A DNA stretch of 10,972 nt from Tannerellaceae bacterium. Its GTDB lineage: Bacteria > Bacteroidota > Bacteroidia > Bacteroidales > Tannerellaceae. Positions 9,942-10,972 of the stretch are shown here, in pieces; position 1 is the stretch's first letter; the number at the start of each line of letters is the position of its first letter. Position numbers and translations under genes: made by a program. Under the pieces are notes generated by a model. The model saw only the letters and a program-made list of their open reading frames with translations, was not told the DNA's origin and did no database searches. The stretch spans positions 1 through 10,972 of the forward strand of contig JAJBTP010000540.1 in NCBI GenBank assembly GCA_020860805.1. The letters are read 5' to 3'.

Positions 9942-10175
9942 TTGCTTCCGGGAGATGCGGTCGTAGTCCTTGCCTATGCTACCGGTATAGAACGTCAACG
10001 GATAAAAGGAGCACTACAAGGTAAAGCCGGACGTGATTTCCGGCAACTTAAATGGGAGTTTATTTATACTGTTTTAGCCACTACCAGACGGCATGTGTTT
10101 AATAAAAAGTATTTTGTGGAAACGACTCTTCTCCGCATATCCCGCCATTATAATGTCAGTGTACAGGAATTACTC
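9942..10175 (+). repeat. Tape measure repeat, copy C
   Basis: This encodes residues 527-604 after correcting the frameshift at 9751, from LLPGDAVVVLAY to SRHYNVSVQELL. It starts 515 bases after copy B, or 172 codons once the missing base is restored. It shares KG-LQGKAG, LKW, FN--YF and RI--HYN with copy B. Confidence 0.8.
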
Positions 10176-10972
10176 TGCTTTTTCTGTGAAGACCGGAAAA
10201 TGAGAAATCAAGTATTACCTTTTGATCTTATAAAGATTTTGGACGAATTATATAAATGGTATGGAGCAGGTAAAGAAGCTAAAGAAGAACAAAAGAAAGC
10301 AGAAGATATTGTAAACAGGTATTTTAATCCTTCCATACTCTCCTCCGCAGAAAAAGAAATGCTTTTACAGGCCGCTCCTTTTTTAATAGAGGCACTTCCT
10401 GTTTTAAAAATAGAACAATCGTTGTATGCATTCATAAAAAAAGAATTTGCCGTTTTGATAAATAACCGGAACAGATTAAAACATTGGTTGGAGTTATCCC
10501 GGCAATATGGTTCAATGAGGCTGGTTGAGTGGCTGGATAGTATTTTGCGTGAACTTTTTAGGCGCTTATCTGTCCGGCAGCGATGGGCTTGTATCAGTGA
10601 ACTGAAAAACAGGCACATTCGTATTCTTTACTGGAACATTATTGTAAAAAATATCTTACTTACTCGGAAGTTCCTTTCCACATGCCGGATTATGCCTATA
10701 TCGGGAATGCGGGATTAGTAGTACTTGCCCCTTTCCTGACGACATTATTCACTAAGTTGGGATTTATCCGGAACAGTCATTTCCTTACGCAGGAACATCA
10801 GTTCCGGGCCATATATTTATTGCAATATGCTGTCTATGGAGAAAATATACCTTCCGGAGAATCCGTATTGCTTAATTGCCTGTTGACAAATACAGACCCA
10901 ACTTTTCCTTTACCTGAATATATACCTGTACCAGCGAGTGAAAAAGAAATTGTTACTTCCTTATTAAATAGT

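Larger units (their letters stand above)
8365..10972 (+). pseudogene. Contractile injection system tape measure protein (Afp14-like), two frameshifts, 3' partial
   Basis: The start at 8365 lies three bases after the previous stop, behind an AAGGAG. At least 870 residues are in the window and the frame is still open at the right edge. The N-terminus shows the family signature: RIDKLNFDF, then RWDSFYSMYIERTLQEVLQN and SLTIRIEQIELDLGTIPEE (residues about 50-70). The C-terminal signature NAGLVVLAPFLTTLF is at about 782, followed by FIRNSHFLTQEHQFRAIYLL. In this family the protein fills the tube lumen during assembly and sets tube length; it is largely helical. Three 78-residue repeats lie between the two signatures. 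One A is missing from A6 at 9751-9756 (continues KKTTFRNKQCKEKW), and one base is missing at about 10603 (continues GEKQAHS-like as EKQAHSYSLLEHY). As written, the pieces are 8365-9831, about 9753-10718 and 10601 to the edge. Confidence 0.88.

Noticed and set aside
1..10972. A prophage tail or type VI secretion locus instead of an eCIS
   Set aside because: The tape measure protein with IELDLG and NAGLVVLAPFL signatures and the LysM adaptor before the spike are characteristic of eCIS. No capsid, terminase, TssK or membrane-complex gene is visible, but the window is too short to exclude hybrids completely.

Overview
The window looks like the middle of a contractile injection system operon (extracellular type, eCIS: the Afp/PVC/MAC/BIS family of headless phage-tail-like particles) from a member of the Bacteroidota, most likely Bacteroidales. 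The lineage call is inference. It rests on the protein families, especially the short fibre-like protein at 5903-6628, whose relatives I know from Bacteroidota; on A+T-leaning coding sequence with mostly weak Shine-Dalgarno signals; and on the very frequent CCGG tetranucleotide. All eight genes are on the + strand, packed with gaps of 2 to 12 bases or an overlap. There is no stretch over 300 bases without a gene, and I see no promoter, terminator, RNA gene, mobile element or CRISPR array.

Layout: 3-365, C-terminal end of a LysM tube/hub adaptor (Afp7-like), cut by the left edge; 346-2135, VgrG/gp27-gp5-like spike (Afp8-like); 2138-2437, PAAR tip; 2440-2846, gp25-like baseplate protein (Afp9-like); 2857-5890, large baseplate J/gp47-type wedge protein (Afp11-like); 5903-6628, short fibre/adhesin-like protein; 6636-8361, second baseplate-type protein with a WTDYNEHDPGIT motif (Afp12-like by position); 8365-10972, tape measure protein (Afp14-like), running off the right edge. 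Together these encode the central hub and spike, the tip, the wedges around it, a candidate surface-binding fibre and the ruler that sets tube length. Sheath and inner tube genes would be expected to the left, and the AAA ATPase, cap and any cargo to the right.

The main oddity is that five of the eight genes are broken as written. I count eight single-base frameshifts (near 575, 1241, 1765, 2558, 5110, 7384, 9751 and 10603) and one in-frame stop (1830-1832). Six of the eight shifts fall in runs of four to seven identical bases, and the protein continues cleanly in the next frame each time. This suggests homopolymer-length errors in the sequence, for example uncorrected long reads, or a very recently decaying locus. 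The sequence alone cannot separate these, but the first seems more likely. The broken genes are given below as single reconstructed loci typed 'pseudogene' in the annotation sense.

Two further patterns stand out: three ungapped 78-residue repeats inside the tape measure protein, and about 154 CCGG sites in 10,972 bases against roughly a dozen GGCC.
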